A stretch of DNA of 64,000 nt, from positions 3,844,001 through 3,908,000 of the forward strand of contig CP136490.1 of assembly GCA_032768795.1 (NCBI GenBank). Direction: 5' to 3'. Of the stretch, positions 34,424-47,287 are shown in pieces. Origin of the DNA: Tremella fuciformis (Eukaryota; Basidiomycota; Tremellomycetes; Tremellales; Tremellaceae). The notes under the pieces were generated by a model, which saw nothing but the letters and a program-made list of their open reading frames with translations, was not told where the DNA came from and did no database searches. Every line of letters begins with the position of its first letter. Position 1 is the first letter of the stretch. The position numbers were made by a program, and so were the translations under genes.

Positions 34424-35357
34424 TCATGCGTATTGGTCTACCAACGAATCCCTCATCTCTTGGATCTGTGCTGCTCCCTGTGCGCCTTGTAGTTCTGCCA
34501 ATATCAGCGAGCCAGTCGGGGTCATGGTAGCAATGAGGGACTGACTGAAGATGGCTTCTACCACGCTGAGCTCCGTTGCGGTCGTGTCCAGCCCGGCGAA
34601 TGCGATCCAGTCGTTGACGAACAATCCCGCTCCGATGACATCGCTACCTCGGTTGACTGTTCCCGCCACGAGGGGTACCTGCAGCAAGCTCGACAGCTCG
34701 TCCATTTCCGATCGGGTCGTCTTGGGGTGTACCAAGCCGCCCTGACTGTCAGCCGGACCCCATCATCGGGACAGACGTCGCCGCGCAGGAGCTCACCTGG
34801 TTCGACAAAGCGCAATAACTGCCAACGAGGACGTTGTTCGCCACTGTCTGTCGGAACACCTCGACCTTGAGCACGTCCGCGACGATCTCCTCGGTCTCTC
34901 GCGACAAATCCGGGTGGACGAGCGCCACAAAGTCGTTGCACACAATCACGTTGCCTAGCGCCGACAGCCGCTCGTCCACGCGCTGAATGGCGACGTGTGC
35001 TGGGAGCGCATTTCGCAGGTGCTGCAGCTCCTGGTCGGTCGTTGTGGACGGCACGAGCAGGCCGTGCCGGTTGCCCACGACGAGCCGGCCGACCAGACGG
35101 GTGCCGGCGATGGTGGTGGATACGACAGGGATGACGTCCTCTAGTTCGGCCTGCAAGCTGCTGTAGAAATTGCTGCTCGAGCCGATAGCGGCGAGGCAGT
35201 AGCTGCCTGTTAGCGACGTCCACGCCATAGTGGGCTGAGCAGACTCACGAATTGGTCAGTTTGGCGAATACGCCGACATCGGTCGAGTTCTCGAATTGCA
35301 GACCTGCCCGTCAGGCCTTCCCCTTTGTCCAGTATGGCTAGACTTACGGACAGCCAT
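34424..35357 (-). CDS. TIF6: Eukaryotic translation initiation factor 6 (eIF6 / Tif6)
   Basis: eIF6 binds the 60S subunit, keeps it from joining 40S and is needed for 60S biogenesis. The tiny first exon (ATGGCTGTCC) splices twice to give [24 protein letters not shown], the invariant eIF6 start. The pseudo-fivefold repeats follow: [78 protein letters not shown] and [11 protein letters not shown]. Length is about 246 residues, normal for the family. The gene is head-to-head with ERV29 over a 410-bp promoter. Assignment is unambiguous. Confidence 0.96.
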
Positions 35358-35767
35358 GATCGAAGGATAGACTGTGATGAGAAACTGTTCTGGTCTCTGT
35401 GTCGGATACAAGTGGTGATGCGAGATAGGTTGTCCTTTCTAGATGGTCTACTTTGCGATATTGCTGTTTGCAATCCGGATGAGGGCTCTTATAGTTGTCG
35501 CAACGAGTACCAAAAGCATTCACCACAGTCGAAAATTGGAGTGTGACTTCACCAACGGTCCCGGAGCCGAAATCGATCGTCCGTCGAAACCGTTACGTAA
35601 CTGCACCGATTCGGCGATGACGTTTAGGCGTGCGCTTCACATACATTCCTGGCAAACCTAGAGGACACCTTCCAACGCGACTCTTGGCTTCACCGTCATC
35701 GAGGATCCACTCGGCGTTCGGAACACCTTCATCTCTCTTCAACTCGACAGCAGCGTCATCTGGCAAC
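35358..35767. promoter_or_regulatory. Divergent promoter (eIF6 / ERV29)
   Basis: This is 410 bp between two divergent starts. An in-frame upstream ATG for ERV29 exists at 35630, but its extra 46 residues look unlike protein. No specific factor site was identified. Confidence 0.45.
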
Positions 35768-37081
35768 ATGTCGCAGCGTATCCACCTCAACCCGAATGCG
35801 CCTCGTGCGCCCATGATGCAGGGCTACCAGCCGGACCCCATCGGTACCAGAGCACCCGCTCCGACAACCAACAACGAGGTCTTTGCGCAAGTACAGCAGA
35901 TCAGCTCGAAGGCTGAAGACCTGATCGATGCGTACACACAGGTGAGCGCCCATCAGCGCGGGAATGACAAGGATTCAGCTCACGGTCCAAGCCGATTCGT
36001 CCGTACGTCCCGGCCATTGCGCGCTTCCTCATCGTGGTCACATTCCTTGAAGGTGGGTCACGAAGAGCTCTGCAGCAATGTGGGCTGATGGCAGATGCCT
36101 TACGTATCCTTATGCAGTGGAGTGACCAGCTGTGGTACTTGCACAAGTGAGTAACAGGACTGATGCACGTGGGCAATGATACTCATTGCAGACACCGCCA
36201 CATGCCATGGGGCATCTCGCACCTGTTCTTGCTATTCAACGTAGTGGTGAGTCACAAGCAGCTGACATATCTGCCCTGGGAGCTGACGAAAAGGCGATGA
36301 CCGTCGGCTCATTCGGTGTGATCGGACGCAAATATGTCGAGATCTCATTCATGGCGCTGCTGGGCGTGGTAGCAGCCCAAGGCAAGTATCAGGCAGGCTA
36401 CCTTGGATTGACTACTTACCACTAGGCATCGGCTATGGACTCATCTTTGATCTCTCGTTCTTCTTGCGCAATCTGAGCGTGGTCGGCGGACTCCTCATGG
36501 TCATGTCCGACTCTCTGCAAAAGAACAAGAAGCTATTTGCTGGTCTGCCTTCAATCAGCGAAACCGACAGGCGGAAGTAGTCAGTCCTCTCAAGACATCG
36601 CCGCCCGTCAGAGCTCACGAGTCAGCTTTCAGCTCGCGGGGCGCGTACTGCTCATCTTTCTCTTCATCGGCTTCATCGTGCAGGGGAAGTGGTCTTTTGC
36701 CAGAGTCCTCATTTCGATCATCGGCCTCGGCGCTTGTATCATGGTGGTCGTTGGGTTCAAGGCCAAGTGGAGCGCCATGTTCCTTGTCGCTCTGCTAAGC
36801 GTTTTCAACTTCCTATCGAACGCATACTGGTCATTGCACTCGGCGCACCCGCAACGAGACTTCCTCAAATACGACTTGTGAGTCGCACCGAGCTGCCGCA
36901 GATATCGTACTAAAGTCTCAGCTTCCAGACCCTTTCCATCGTCGGGGGTCTCTTGCTGCTAGTGAGCACCGGTGCAGGAGCTTTGTCTGTGGATGAGAAG
37001 AAAAAGATAGGTCTTCTTCGCTTGGAATTGGACAAAGCTGATCCAGCACGTCTATTGAAGCCGATGCCTCCAGGCGGATGA
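35768..37081 (+). CDS. ERV29: Erv29 / SURF4 family ER cargo receptor
   Basis: Erv29/SURF4 packages soluble secretory cargo into COPII vesicles and cycles between ER and Golgi. The N-terminal cytosolic leader (MSQRIHLNPNAPRAPMMQG) precedes helices and membrane segments: FAQVQQISSKAEDLIDAYTQ, PYVPAIARFLIVVTFLED, ALRILMQWSDQLWYLH, GISHLFLLFNVV, KYVEISFMALLGVVAAQG, LIFDLSFFLRNLSVVGGLLMV, GRVLLIFLFIGFIVQGKW, VLISIIGLGACIMVVVGFKAKW, VALLSVFNFLSNAYW and QTLSIVGGLLLLVSTGAGALSVDEKKK. About six introns are present. In SURF4 proteins the DEKKK motif is normally almost the last thing in the chain. Here the frame continues about 20 residues to PMPPGG, unless an intron reshapes the end. Confidence 0.92.
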
Positions 37082-37228
37082 CCTTCCGCTTCTGTAGCTA
37101 GCAATTACGCACCAACATGCATGCTGTCAAGTTTCTTACAGGCAGTGCAGCGGTACAAGCAAGGGGGACTGCAAATCATAGCACCCGTCGATACGCTGTT
37201 GACACCAAGGACGGGTTGTTGCGATGTG

Positions 37229-38140
37229 TCAACTCGTGTCCATAGGTTCGTCCTGATCGTGCTCGAAGTGTTGTGAGATTACAGAGTGCTCAAAAGCTGG
37301 CGGGGATGGGCGGTGTTCTGATAACCATTGTTCCTCTTCGAATTGCCGAATGGCTTCCAATTCTGCCGCCTCCCACTCTGCATCCTCGGCCTCGGCGGCC
37401 TCACGCGCCCATCTCTCCTCCTCTGTCTCTTCTTGAATCGTCAGGTTTATCGATGGGTATTCGGCATGGCGATGTTGGAGGGGTGTCCGCGGGTCGCACA
37501 TTGAGTCATCTGTATCTGGTCGTTTTCGCCTTGATGGGCCGGCGGGAGGATCGAAGGGCTCGTCCCAGAAGTCCGGGGACATTGGATCGGAGCCTAGTTC
37601 TCGTTCTTCCTCTGCCAACTGTGCTCGCTGGATCTTTCGTATCCGATGCACCTCAAACCGCCGGAAAAGCTAGACCATTAGTGATATTCGCTGGGCTTTC
37701 AAGGGTCGATGTACCTCCTCATCGTCCGCTTGAGCCTTGCGCTCTGCCTCTTCGTCGAAGACATCTTCAGCTCCACTCCTCTGGGGAAGGCTCCTGCGTC
37801 TTGCCAGGTCATCCTGTCGAGCTTGACTCCGCCGAGCGCGCTCCTCCATCCGCCTCGAAAAGGACTGGGCGAGCCGTGCCCTATCCGTGGGCGTTGCGGC
37901 CGCACCGAACAGCCCAGCAGAGGTAGGCGACGAATTCTGCCGCCCTCCAGGATTCGGACGAGCGTATCGCGTGCTCGTCGAGGCCGGCAGTGAGTGCCGG
38001 TGTCGCAGGACAGGGGAGGTGAGCCCAAAAGGAGCGAAGGGAGCGGGGCGATACGATGGACCGGCAGGTGTGGGCGAAGTCGCCGGGGACGAGGCCGATG
38101 CGTACGGGTTCAATGGCGACGAAGGGCGGTTATGGCCCAT
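37229..38140 (-). CDS. Hypothetical acidic, low-complexity protein
   Basis: I do not recognise a family. Two exons join across a short intron (GTACATCG donor, GTCTAG acceptor near 37674-37720) to read QADDEELFRRFEVHRIRKIQRAQLAEEER. The N-terminal half is Pro/Ser-rich (GHNRPSSPLNPYASASSPAT, YRPAPFAPFGLTSP). It is followed by basic helices (RARLAQSFSRRMEERARRSQ). The C-terminal half is strongly acidic and helical (EETEEERWAREAAEAEDAEW, ELEAIRQFEEEQWL). No signal peptide or membrane segment is seen. The start at 38140 is chosen because it begins the conserved-looking MGHNRPSSPL; ATGs at 38161 and 38221 are in frame. It is divergent from PDS5 over about 240 bp. A nuclear or chromatin role would be a guess. 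Confidence 0.65.
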
Positions 38141-38382
38141 CACGAAGGGCGTGCACAGCATCGAGCCGGGCTCTCTGAACTTGCATGCAATGTCGAACGC
38201 GATGACGAACGTCGAGCTCACCGCCCGCCCGATATCTCAAAACGCGGTCACGTAAACTGGACGCGTCTCGGTCCAGTCATCCGGCCGGAAATCATGACGA
38301 CGCGAAGCAAAATCATTCGCCTCGTTCAAAATCATTTCATCGGCTTCCGATCCAGCAGATCCTCTGGCAGCTGCCCCGCACG

Positions 38383-41300
38383 ATGGTCAGTCAGCGTGCA
38401 TCGCAGTCCCAGGAGCGGGCGAAGCTGGACTTCCCCGAGAAGCTCATTCAGACTGGAAAGAAGGAGAACACCGAGGCGCTGCTTCGCCGGCTCAAGGTAT
38501 GCCAAAGCACAAAAGCGAGGAGGACACGAGGCTGAGCAGGCAGACACTCCATGCCAAGCTGGCCAAGTTGGATCAGGATGGAACGGATGTCCGCTCACTT
38601 GACCCCATCCGCAAGCCCCTTGTGCACCCAACCATCCTCCACCACAAAGAGCAAGCCCTATCCGGTGTTCTGCTATGGGAGCTGACCCGCAGCCGCGGAG
38701 TGAAGGCTTATGCCGCTTGCTGCCTTGCCGAGGTTCTGAGATTGTATGCCCCTGATGCCCCGTACACTCCCAGCGATGTCAGAGTAAGTCCCGCCTGTGA
38801 CAATTGCTCACTGCTGACGGACAGGATATCTTCCAATTCTTTACTGCTCAGCTGGTGGACAATCTCAAGGCGCCGCCCCCGGCTCGCCCACTGCAGCCGA
38901 CGAAGGGCAAGCAGAACGAGGAGAGCCTGCTGCCGCAAGCTTCGCAACGAGTGACCGACGTCGCCTACTACTCGGAATACTGCTCTCTTCTAGAAAATCT
39001 GGCCTCCATCAAAAGTGTGGTTTTGGCGACGGACGTGCCAGGTTGGGAGGGGTTGGTCAAGGACTTCTTCGAAGGTTTCAAGGAGATCGCCAGGTCAGCA
39101 TGCCGGAGAGGCGTCCAATTCGCAGCTCATATGTCAGGCCAGATATGAGCAAGACAATGATCGGCTGGCTTGTGGAGATACTCGTCGTCATCATCGAGGA
39201 ATGCTCCTCGATCCCATCCAGTGTGATGGATTGCATTATCGATACCTTCGCTCATCCCGACGGATCACCCGCTTTCCAACTTATCGTCGACGTGTGCAAC
39301 AGAGCCTCGGATAGACTATATCGTCCGATCTTTACAGTGAGTTTGCATCACATACCGCTATGGCTTGCTGATGTCTCGCAGCATTTCGCCCAAATCCAGA
39401 ACAGTCACGGACGAGATCCAAGTCCAGCTGATTTGAAAGTCCTGGCAGATTCTCACGCTCTGTTGCTCAGCATCTACCGCTACTCCCCTAGTCTGCTCAT
39501 GTCCGTCATGCCGTTGCTCGAGGAGAATCTGCGAGTCGCAGACGAGGTCCCTCTTCGTCAGCTATCAACAAGAACCCTAGGCACAATATTCGGGGAAAGG
39601 CCGATCGTTGGTGGTCTTGTGGCAGACATGGCCAAAGCCTTCCCTGGAGCTTGGCGAGCATGGCTCGGACGAAAGGTAGACAAGGCTCTCCCAGTCCGAT
39701 TGGCTTGGGTCGAAACCTCTCGAGGCATCTTGCAAAAACATCCAGAGCTCCGGAAAGAAATGGAAGGCAAGCCAGTCAGCTGCGAGCGAGACCTCTAACT
39801 CACTCGCAGTCGAACTGTCCGATCGGATTCTCGATGCTGATGAGCGCGTGCGGGCAGCCATTTGCAAGGTCATCGGCTCCCTCGACGTGGAAACAGCCAT
39901 GCACCACATCAGTCAGCAGACCCTGCGAGCGATCGGAGGGCGCATGAGCGACAAGAAGGTAATTGCTTCGGAGGCATCATGCCTTGCCTAGCTGATCCTT
40001 AGCTTGCGGTCCGACAGGAGGCAGCAAGTGGCCTGGGAAGACTCTGGTCAGCAGCATACGGGGAGATGTCAGTTCTTGCATGCGACTGCTCGAAAAGGCT
40101 GACCTGCGCAGTGAGGTCAACAATGAATACGCTATCAGACAGTTCGCATGGATTCCGGGAGCAATGCTGAGCTGCTTGAAGACCAATTCTACCGCCGAAC
40201 TCAGGTATGCCTCATCGCTTCCGGACAGACCCGCGGAACTAACAACGCTGTAGACATCAGATCACCCGGATATTCCGCGGACACATCCTGCCCCTGCCCA
40301 GAAAGGCGGAGGACGATCAATCTTGGACTGACCGCCTGCTCTTGGTTACCTCACGTCTAATCGACGGCGACAACGAGGACGCATTCCAGGCTCTCATAGG
40401 CGTCGCGGGCTTGAGAGGTTACGCTAAGGGCGGCGCCCCATGGCGTTCTTTCATCGAACACTGCGAGAAGAACAACGGTGGTGTCATCGATAGCGACAGT
40501 GACGCGAAGGCAATCAAGGAGAGACTTGCGTTCATTCAAGCGGCTATCGGGCAACTTCTCTTCAGCGATTCGGCCAAGGCGCAGAAAGACATGGACACCT
40601 TTGCTTCCGCAAACCAGCAAAGGCTGTACAAACTCTTCAAAACTTGTGCCGATCCCCAGACCGATCTCAATGGTCTATTGAAGGCCCGGAATGAGCTCTT
40701 GCGGAAAGTGGAACAGTCGATGAGCGAAACATTGGAGACATTCACGACAATGACCGATGCGGCGTCTTTCGACATCATCAACAAGTCAATGATACCGCAC
40801 ATGCTCAAGATCCTACAGAAGCCACCTTCCGGCGCACAGGGGCTCGCAATTGCGGACGCTGCTGCAAGGATTCTGACAGTCATCTCGAAGGAGTGCCCGC
40901 CAATGTTCAAGGATTTCGTGCCTCAGCTGGTCATAGCTATGACAGACAAAAATGAGCGACCCTCAGAGGTCGCACTCCGAGCACTAGCAGCAATTTGCAA
41001 AATTGATCCAAAAGCATCTCCAGAAGACCGGTGAGTGTGCTTCACGGTTGCCTCCAGAGTTTCGACTGAGCAGTGAGCCGTACGCTGGAAAAGGCCATGA
41101 AACTCGCTTTTGAGGGCACTCCCAAACAGGCCAAGTTTGCCACCCGTTTCTTGGCTTATAGCAAGCATAAGGACTTGTGCTCTGAGCTCATCGAGGTATT
41201 TGCCGCAACTTGAATTGCACTTAGCAGCTAACTATGTAGGATATCCTGGACAAAATTGAGAAGACAGAGGACGAGCTCTTGCTCACTTACCTGTCTGCTT

Positions 41301-43139
41301 TCTCCGAATTGGCCCTTACAGCTCCGACCATCTTCGAAGTCAAAAGCGCTGAGATTATCCGTTTCGTCATCGACGAAGTTATGACCAAGACCTCCCCCTC
41401 AGCTGTCAGTACCTCGACGTTGATGCCGATAGCGACTCGACTGATGATCAGGGCGACTCCGAAGATGCCTGGAGAGAAGAGGACGATCTCCTCACCCTCG
41501 ACCGCGCGAAATTGTTTGGCATGAAAGTCTGCTCTAATCGATGCCTCGGCTATGCGCGAGATGCCGATGCTGTTTCCATCTTCCAGCCCACCCTCACTCT
41601 GTTGATGGCGATCCTGAGAAACGAAGGTGCCGTAAACGAAAATACAGCAGAGGGGTGCGTTCCTAACATGGACGTCGAGGCGGGCATCGCTGATCACCCA
41701 GCGGAGTTGCCAGGTCGCATATGAGGTTGCGAGCGTCATCTTGCCTTTTGAAGCTGGCCAAGGTCCGGGCATTTGACCGCGCGATGACGAACACTTTCGA
41801 GGAGATCAGCTACATCATACAGGTCTGTTTTTATCTTCATCTTGCCTTGGTACAAAGCTCAGACGTAGGACCCGATCTTCCAGGTCCGGAACAGCTTCTT
41901 GATCAAGTTGAAGAAAGTTTTGCCAGACCAGAGGCTTCTGCCCAGGTGGAATGTTCTGCCCTCTCTCGCTGCAAAGGATCCTGAGTCAGAGAATGTTCTT
42001 TTCGTGAGTCCCAATTATATTTTCCTTCGCGCCTCTAACGCAGAATAGGCGAAGGCGATCTACCCGAACATCATCAAGACTTGTCAGCACATGTCTATAG
42101 GTGAGCAAATGTCACCTGGACGGCTAACTCACTGACCTCACAGAGAATCGTTTGGATCGCATCGAACTTCCGCTTGCGAGACTCATGCTGTTACTCTCGC
42201 ACCATCCGGACTTCGCTTGGGACCCAGAAGGCTTGAAAGACATCGGCTCGTCAGTACCGCAGACTCGAACATTCACCGCGCATGTTCTGACGTGCAGTTT
42301 CATTTGTCTTTACCTGGACTGTGTCGCACATCGTGACAACATCGCGCTCCTCTACCTCATTGCGGGCAAAATCAAGACAGTTCGAGACGCTTCATTCCCT
42401 ACCATCGAAGAGAATGAGGTACGCTTCTTTCTGTATATCTACCAGCCGGCTGAGCAAAAGAATCTGTACAAACTCAGTGAGCTCACGCAAGTCATCATCA
42501 AGAATCGTGCAGCAAGACATCAATGGACGATGTCCGCATATCCCGGCAAAGTCCGACTGCCGAAAGACATCTTCCACAATCTCACCGATCCTGAAGCAGT
42601 GAACAGGGTGAGTAATCCTACTGCGCCAAGGTACCTAGCTGAACAGCAGAACATCGCCAAACGGTATTTGTCAGATGAGACTATCTCCTGGGCCAAAGGC
42701 CTCGGCTCTCGAGCTTTAGACACCGGAGGGAATGCTCGAAAACCTCGATCCTCGTCGTCACCGTCGAAGAAGCGCGCCAAAAAGCCGAGGACGAGTGCCT
42801 CAAGAAAGAAAGCCAGGCGATCCAGTGTCAGTGATGAGGAAGATGAAAGCGATGAGGATATGTCAGAAGCCGAAGACGAAGATGGATCAGAGGCGGATGA
42901 GAGATCAAGAACACAAACAGCAGAAGATAGCGGAGGAGAGGATACGGTCATGGGTCGCGGTGGCCGGAGAGGGGCCAAGGTGATTTGCTGTTTGCGTCCT
43001 GCATGATCCCGCTGATCTGCCTCAGACAAAAGCCAAGAAAGCCGTCAGCAAGAACACGAAGAACAAGAAGCGTCGTGCGGGGAAAGCAGAAGGGGCCGGC
43101 AACGAGTCGGATCTGACAGATCCCGAAGCAGACGATTGA
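38383..43139 (+). CDS. PDS5: Sister-chromatid cohesion regulator Pds5
   Basis: Pds5 binds cohesin through Scc1 and both stabilises and releases it from chromatin. After a short first exon (LDFPEKLIQTGKKENTEALLRRLK), an intron gives TLHAKLAKLDQDGTDVRSL. The long HEAT-repeat solenoid follows: YAACCLAEVLRLYAPDAPYT, DIFQFFTAQLVDNL, YYSEYCSLLENLASIKSVVL, SMSKTMIGWLVEILVVIIEE, RQLSTRTLGTIFGE, AWRAWLGRKVDKALPVRLAW, DADERVRAAICKVIGSLD. The MIPHMLKILQKPPSGAQGLA to FKDFVPQLVIAM block and the C-terminal HEAT repeats continue to 42700. The chain ends in a highly charged tail (KKRAKKPRTSASRKKARRSS, then acidic EDESDEDMSEAEDED), typical for the family. About fifteen introns are present. The DVRSLDP and YRPIF blocks make the family clear. 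Confidence 0.92.
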
Positions 43140-43233
43140 ACGATGGCATGCATCTCGCACTTTTGGTGCCCGACCCTCTGATAGAGCACTTATCTTTTAT
43201 GCAACATGCGATATATTGTACAAGATATGTAAG

Positions 43234-46200
43234 CTATATAGCAAGCCAGCTCGAACGCTCCTTGACGAGCTGGAAAGACCCTGAAGCAGTGTACAACAAA
43301 ATGAGATTATGTGCCGATTCCATGGCCAGTGACCCCCTGCGGATCCCATGCGGGTCCGCAGAAGCATCCATGCGAGTCTTGACGGATTCGAGCACTCGCT
43401 CATAGTGGATCACGGCCAGATGCGTGACGCCAAGGCCGTGGAAGGCGCGGGCGTAGTTATACTCCACTTCCTCGAGGGTCACTGGGTCTTTTGGACTGAG
43501 CTGGCGGTATTTGCTTAGGAATGCCATGCCCTACTCTTCAGCAAAGCTTGATGAGGCACACGGATCTAACCTGAACGACCATGTAATTTCGATTGTCGGC
43601 CTGGCGGTTCATGCATCTCCCAAAGAAGCCTTGTGCGATGAGGAGACACAAGAAGGGGTCGTGCGGCGCGATACTGTGCGCACGGAGGAGATAGACTGTC
43701 GTTTCAGCATGATCTCAGTATTTACGATGATCAACGCACACAGAGCACTCTGATAGCTTCTCTGGACGAGCATTTGCTGACCGTAAAGCGCATTGAGTAT
43801 CGGCGAGATGCCTTTTGGCCTGGGAACCTCCTTGTCGTCTGTCGGCGGGGCTAAGGGCGCCTCCTCCTCGTCATCCCCGTCTGCATCGACAGGTTCTGCC
43901 GGCTCTTCGTCTTCCTTCCGCCGCGCAGCGGACTTCCTGGCGGGTTTGGAGGGACCCTCCACATCATCATTTTCGTTCTCGTTCTCGTCTTCGTCGTCCG
44001 GCTCCGGCGATTGGTCATCGAGGTCATCCTCCTCTTGAGCCGCTTCGAGATCGGCCGTGCGGTTATGTCGCCGAGAGTAGCCGACTTGAAGATTGGGAGC
44101 CCATCTTCCTACGACCGGATTCCAGTGGATGCGATAGTTCCTGACGGCGTCATCCCAGATCTGGAGCTCGCGGCGCAGAAAGCGTTGAAGTACGATATTC
44201 GACCAGGAGGACATTGCCCGCATACCACCGCCCCCGATGCACGCTAGCATGAGTAGGAATGGGTCCATCCGGAATTGGCTCATCTGGCCGAGCTTTCTGC
44301 AGTTTTCAACGACTTTTTCGTGAGCGTGTATACGCATGGCAGCGGCTATCGGTGAGTAACTTTGAAGAACAAAGGGGTACGGACTGACCGATAGTCGTCA
44401 AGCGAAGTGCCACTTCTGAGCGACGATTGTTGAACAGACCGGCCCAAATGACGTGCTCCAATATGTCCAAAGCGAAGTCTTCTTCGGCCTTGACCATAAG
44501 GACGCAGGAGTACTGGATGTCAGATCTCCATCGAGGAGCGACCTTCAAGTGGGTTGAATTTGCCTTGATCACCAGGTTCAGCCACTTTTCGCAGTCCAAG
44601 CCATAGAAGTCGGTGGTACGGCGTATTTGATAGCCCGTGTCTTCTTCGTCCGCATCGTCATCAACTGCCTTATCAGAGACCAGCATAAGAGGTGAGAGAC
44701 AACGGACAGCCCATCGCTCTTTCCAGGCGATCTTGAATCTCAAGTGCGCGGGATGCGAGATCACTCTTTTTGGAAGACTTCCGTTGTCTGAGTACCCGAG
44801 ACACGCCCTTTTTATCAGTCTCGAGTCCATCTCGGAGAGGCCAGCGCATTACCCTGTTCTTGGTGAAATTGCTTCTCGCCAAACGAAAATTCTCCACCAT
44901 GGTCCCTGCGCCTGCGACGAACTCGTCTAACGCACCAGCCTCTCCATTCTGGATACCCGCTTCTGCGCGTTGCACATCTTCCCACAGCGATCGCATCTTC
45001 TGACGCATCTGTTCCTCTAATGCTCCCTTCGTGAGCCGCCCCGTCGTCGCGCTTGTGCGGCTCGTGTCACGCGATGCTTGCCGACGTATGACTTGGCGTC
45101 AGCGATGATTCCTCCATGAGCGATTATTGGATACTTGCCTTCCATGACTAACTCATACGCCTGAGTTCTCTGACCAGTCTCTTCGAGGACGTTCGCTAGC
45201 CGCAGCTTTGCTTCAAGATGATTCGGATCTACCTCGATCACTGTATTTGAGCTCATGGGAAAAATCACGGGCAGAAGGACCAACCCCATCTGAGCGCTTC
45301 TTCGGCCCGCGGATAGTCCTTCAGCTGCTGATAGCATTGGCTAATAGCGTAGACGTGCTTGGGATCATCCGCAATCTGAAATGTCAACTAGGCTTAGCTG
45401 AGAAAACAGCAAAACCCACCTCGTCATTAGATTGGTGTTGGCTGAGAACGTCTAGCGCTCTTTCCCAGCGCTCCCTTTCCAACAGAGCTTCACCCAACTC
45501 CAGTAGAGTATTCTGGTTTTGCGGTGTCTCCAGCGCCAAAATCACCTCTATGTGTATCTACAGTTCAGATCCCGGACGACGCGAATGGGAAATCAGGGCT
45601 TACATCGGCTTCGTCGTCATCGCCCATGCGTGTACGAATGAGTGCTAGACGATGCCGAAGATCGATCTCTAGTGGGAAGCGAGCCAGTTCTTGTCCCTCC
45701 TCTTCACCTCGACTGTGCTCGTCCGGATCGTACTCTCGGTCGTCATCGAAGGCATCAAATTGCTGCTGGTCTTTGCGACCCTGCAGCCATCGCTGACCTC
45801 TGCGAAGGACAAGTAGGGCCTCTTCGAGCTGCTCGCATTTGTTCGTCAGATCGATTAGTCGAATAATGTGCTCGAGGTCCATGGTGTTGACCCCATCTGA
45901 GCGGGGATGCACGTCTGCTGGACCGTCGAAGTGTTGGACATGCCAGTCAAAGGCATCACGATATATTTGCGCTCCGTGTATGTGGTGAGGTGCCTCGACC
46001 AAGAGAGGAAGAAAGTCATTAAGCAGATTGAAGTCGTGTCCGATGGCGGGCTGCGCCTGAATGATCTTCCTGAAGGCGTTTACAGCCTGTACGTCAGCCA
46101 GGCCGAGCGACAACTCCAGGCATCATCGCACTCTGCCGGTCTTGCCCTCTCTGCGGTATATGTCTGTGAGCTCCCACAGGGTGTCCACATCGTTGGGCTC

Positions 46201-47061
46201 AAGCCGCAGGGCCTTCCGCAAACAATACAGCAACTCGGCTTCTAATCCGAGCTCCCTGTCCCATGAGCCATGTTCTGTATCCTGGATATGAGCCTCACTT
46301 GTACTCCTGAGCGAGGTCCTTCCAAGGGTCGACCTCATTGTCCACATGGGCGGCAAAGAACCTCATCTGTCTCGCCAAATCCTGCTTACCCTGCTCGCTG
46401 TAACAGCTAGCAAGCGAAGTCCACGCCGGGAGCTGGTACGGATCTCGACGAATGACCTCGAGGAAGATCTCTATGGCCTGCTTCGTGTCGCCATCGATGA
46501 ACGCCATGTTTCCCTGCCCAAGCAGCTGTACGACTTGAGGATCAGGACGTTTTCGCCTCCTGGGCTAGGGCATGAGCTTCAACGCGCAGATGTTCAGGCT
46601 TCACCCACCCTTCGTTTGGCCCTTCGTGCAGGCTGCGCAATCTCGTCGTCTTCGTCGAGCTGTGCCATCTCTCGAATGTTCAGTCTCTGTGCAGTATACA
46701 GCTCATCTGCTGCTTCAGGTCTGGACACGAGTCCGGCCATGCGACTGCACCTCAGTGAATGGAGGGATACCATGGTCCGACCCGCTCACCTGAATGCCGC
46801 ATCCTCGTCGTCCGCCTGTTTGTCCTTGCCCTTGCCCTTAGGTCTTCCTCTGGGTCGGGATGGCCCCGCTTCATCCTCATCGTCGTCCTCTAGCTCATCA
46901 TCATTCTCAACTTCGGAGTCGGTATCAGGTTCGAAGCGGTCGCGGGGATCCACATCATCCTCGCTGGACTCGGGTTCCCGTTCCTGCATGCGCAATGCGG
47001 GGTCAATGAGCTCGTTCGGGAGGTCATTGATGTCCCTCAGGATATCGTCGGGGTCCTCCAT
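43234..47061 (-). CDS. TFC4: TFIIIC TPR subunit Tfc4 (GTF3C3 / tau131)
   Basis: Tfc4 is the TPR subunit of TFIIIC that recruits TFIIIB to RNA polymerase III genes. The start at 47061 gives an acidic N-terminus (MEDPDDILRDINDLPNELID), with an acidic run before a basic RPRGRPKGKGKDKQ patch. TPR repeats follow: GNMAFIDGDTKQAIEIFLEV, YQLPAWTSLASCYSEQGKQD, the ALRLEPNDVDTLWELTDIYR unit and HLEAKLRLANVLEETGQRTQ. Later there is a second acidic insertion (DEDENENENDDVEG). The C-terminal repeats end in EEVEYNYARAFHGLGVTHLA and VIHYERVLESVKTRMD, a block conserved in the family. Many introns are present (about twelve). The gene is in tandem with the upstream TBC gene, with about 226 bp from that gene's stop to this start. 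Confidence 0.9.
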
Positions 47062-47287
47062 GTTGAAGTTGTCCTCACGAATAAAGTATTGATCAAGGAG
47101 GAAGCCAATCCAAAGCGTTGTCCGTGTCACGGTTGGTGGCAAGTGGAGGCGCGACTGTTTTTTCCCCGTATGCTGTACTGATCTGGGGTAATCATCAAGG
47201 CATGCAATCATGATGCAGACTATCTATACACAGCTACAGATCCACGCAACGGTTCAGCCATATACTCCTGCCGCCAGACACAGTATC

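Noticed and set aside
35630..35767. Upstream in-frame ATG that would extend Erv29 by 46 residues
   Set aside because: The extension resembles no SURF4 protein, whereas the start at 35768 gives a typical short cytosolic leader.
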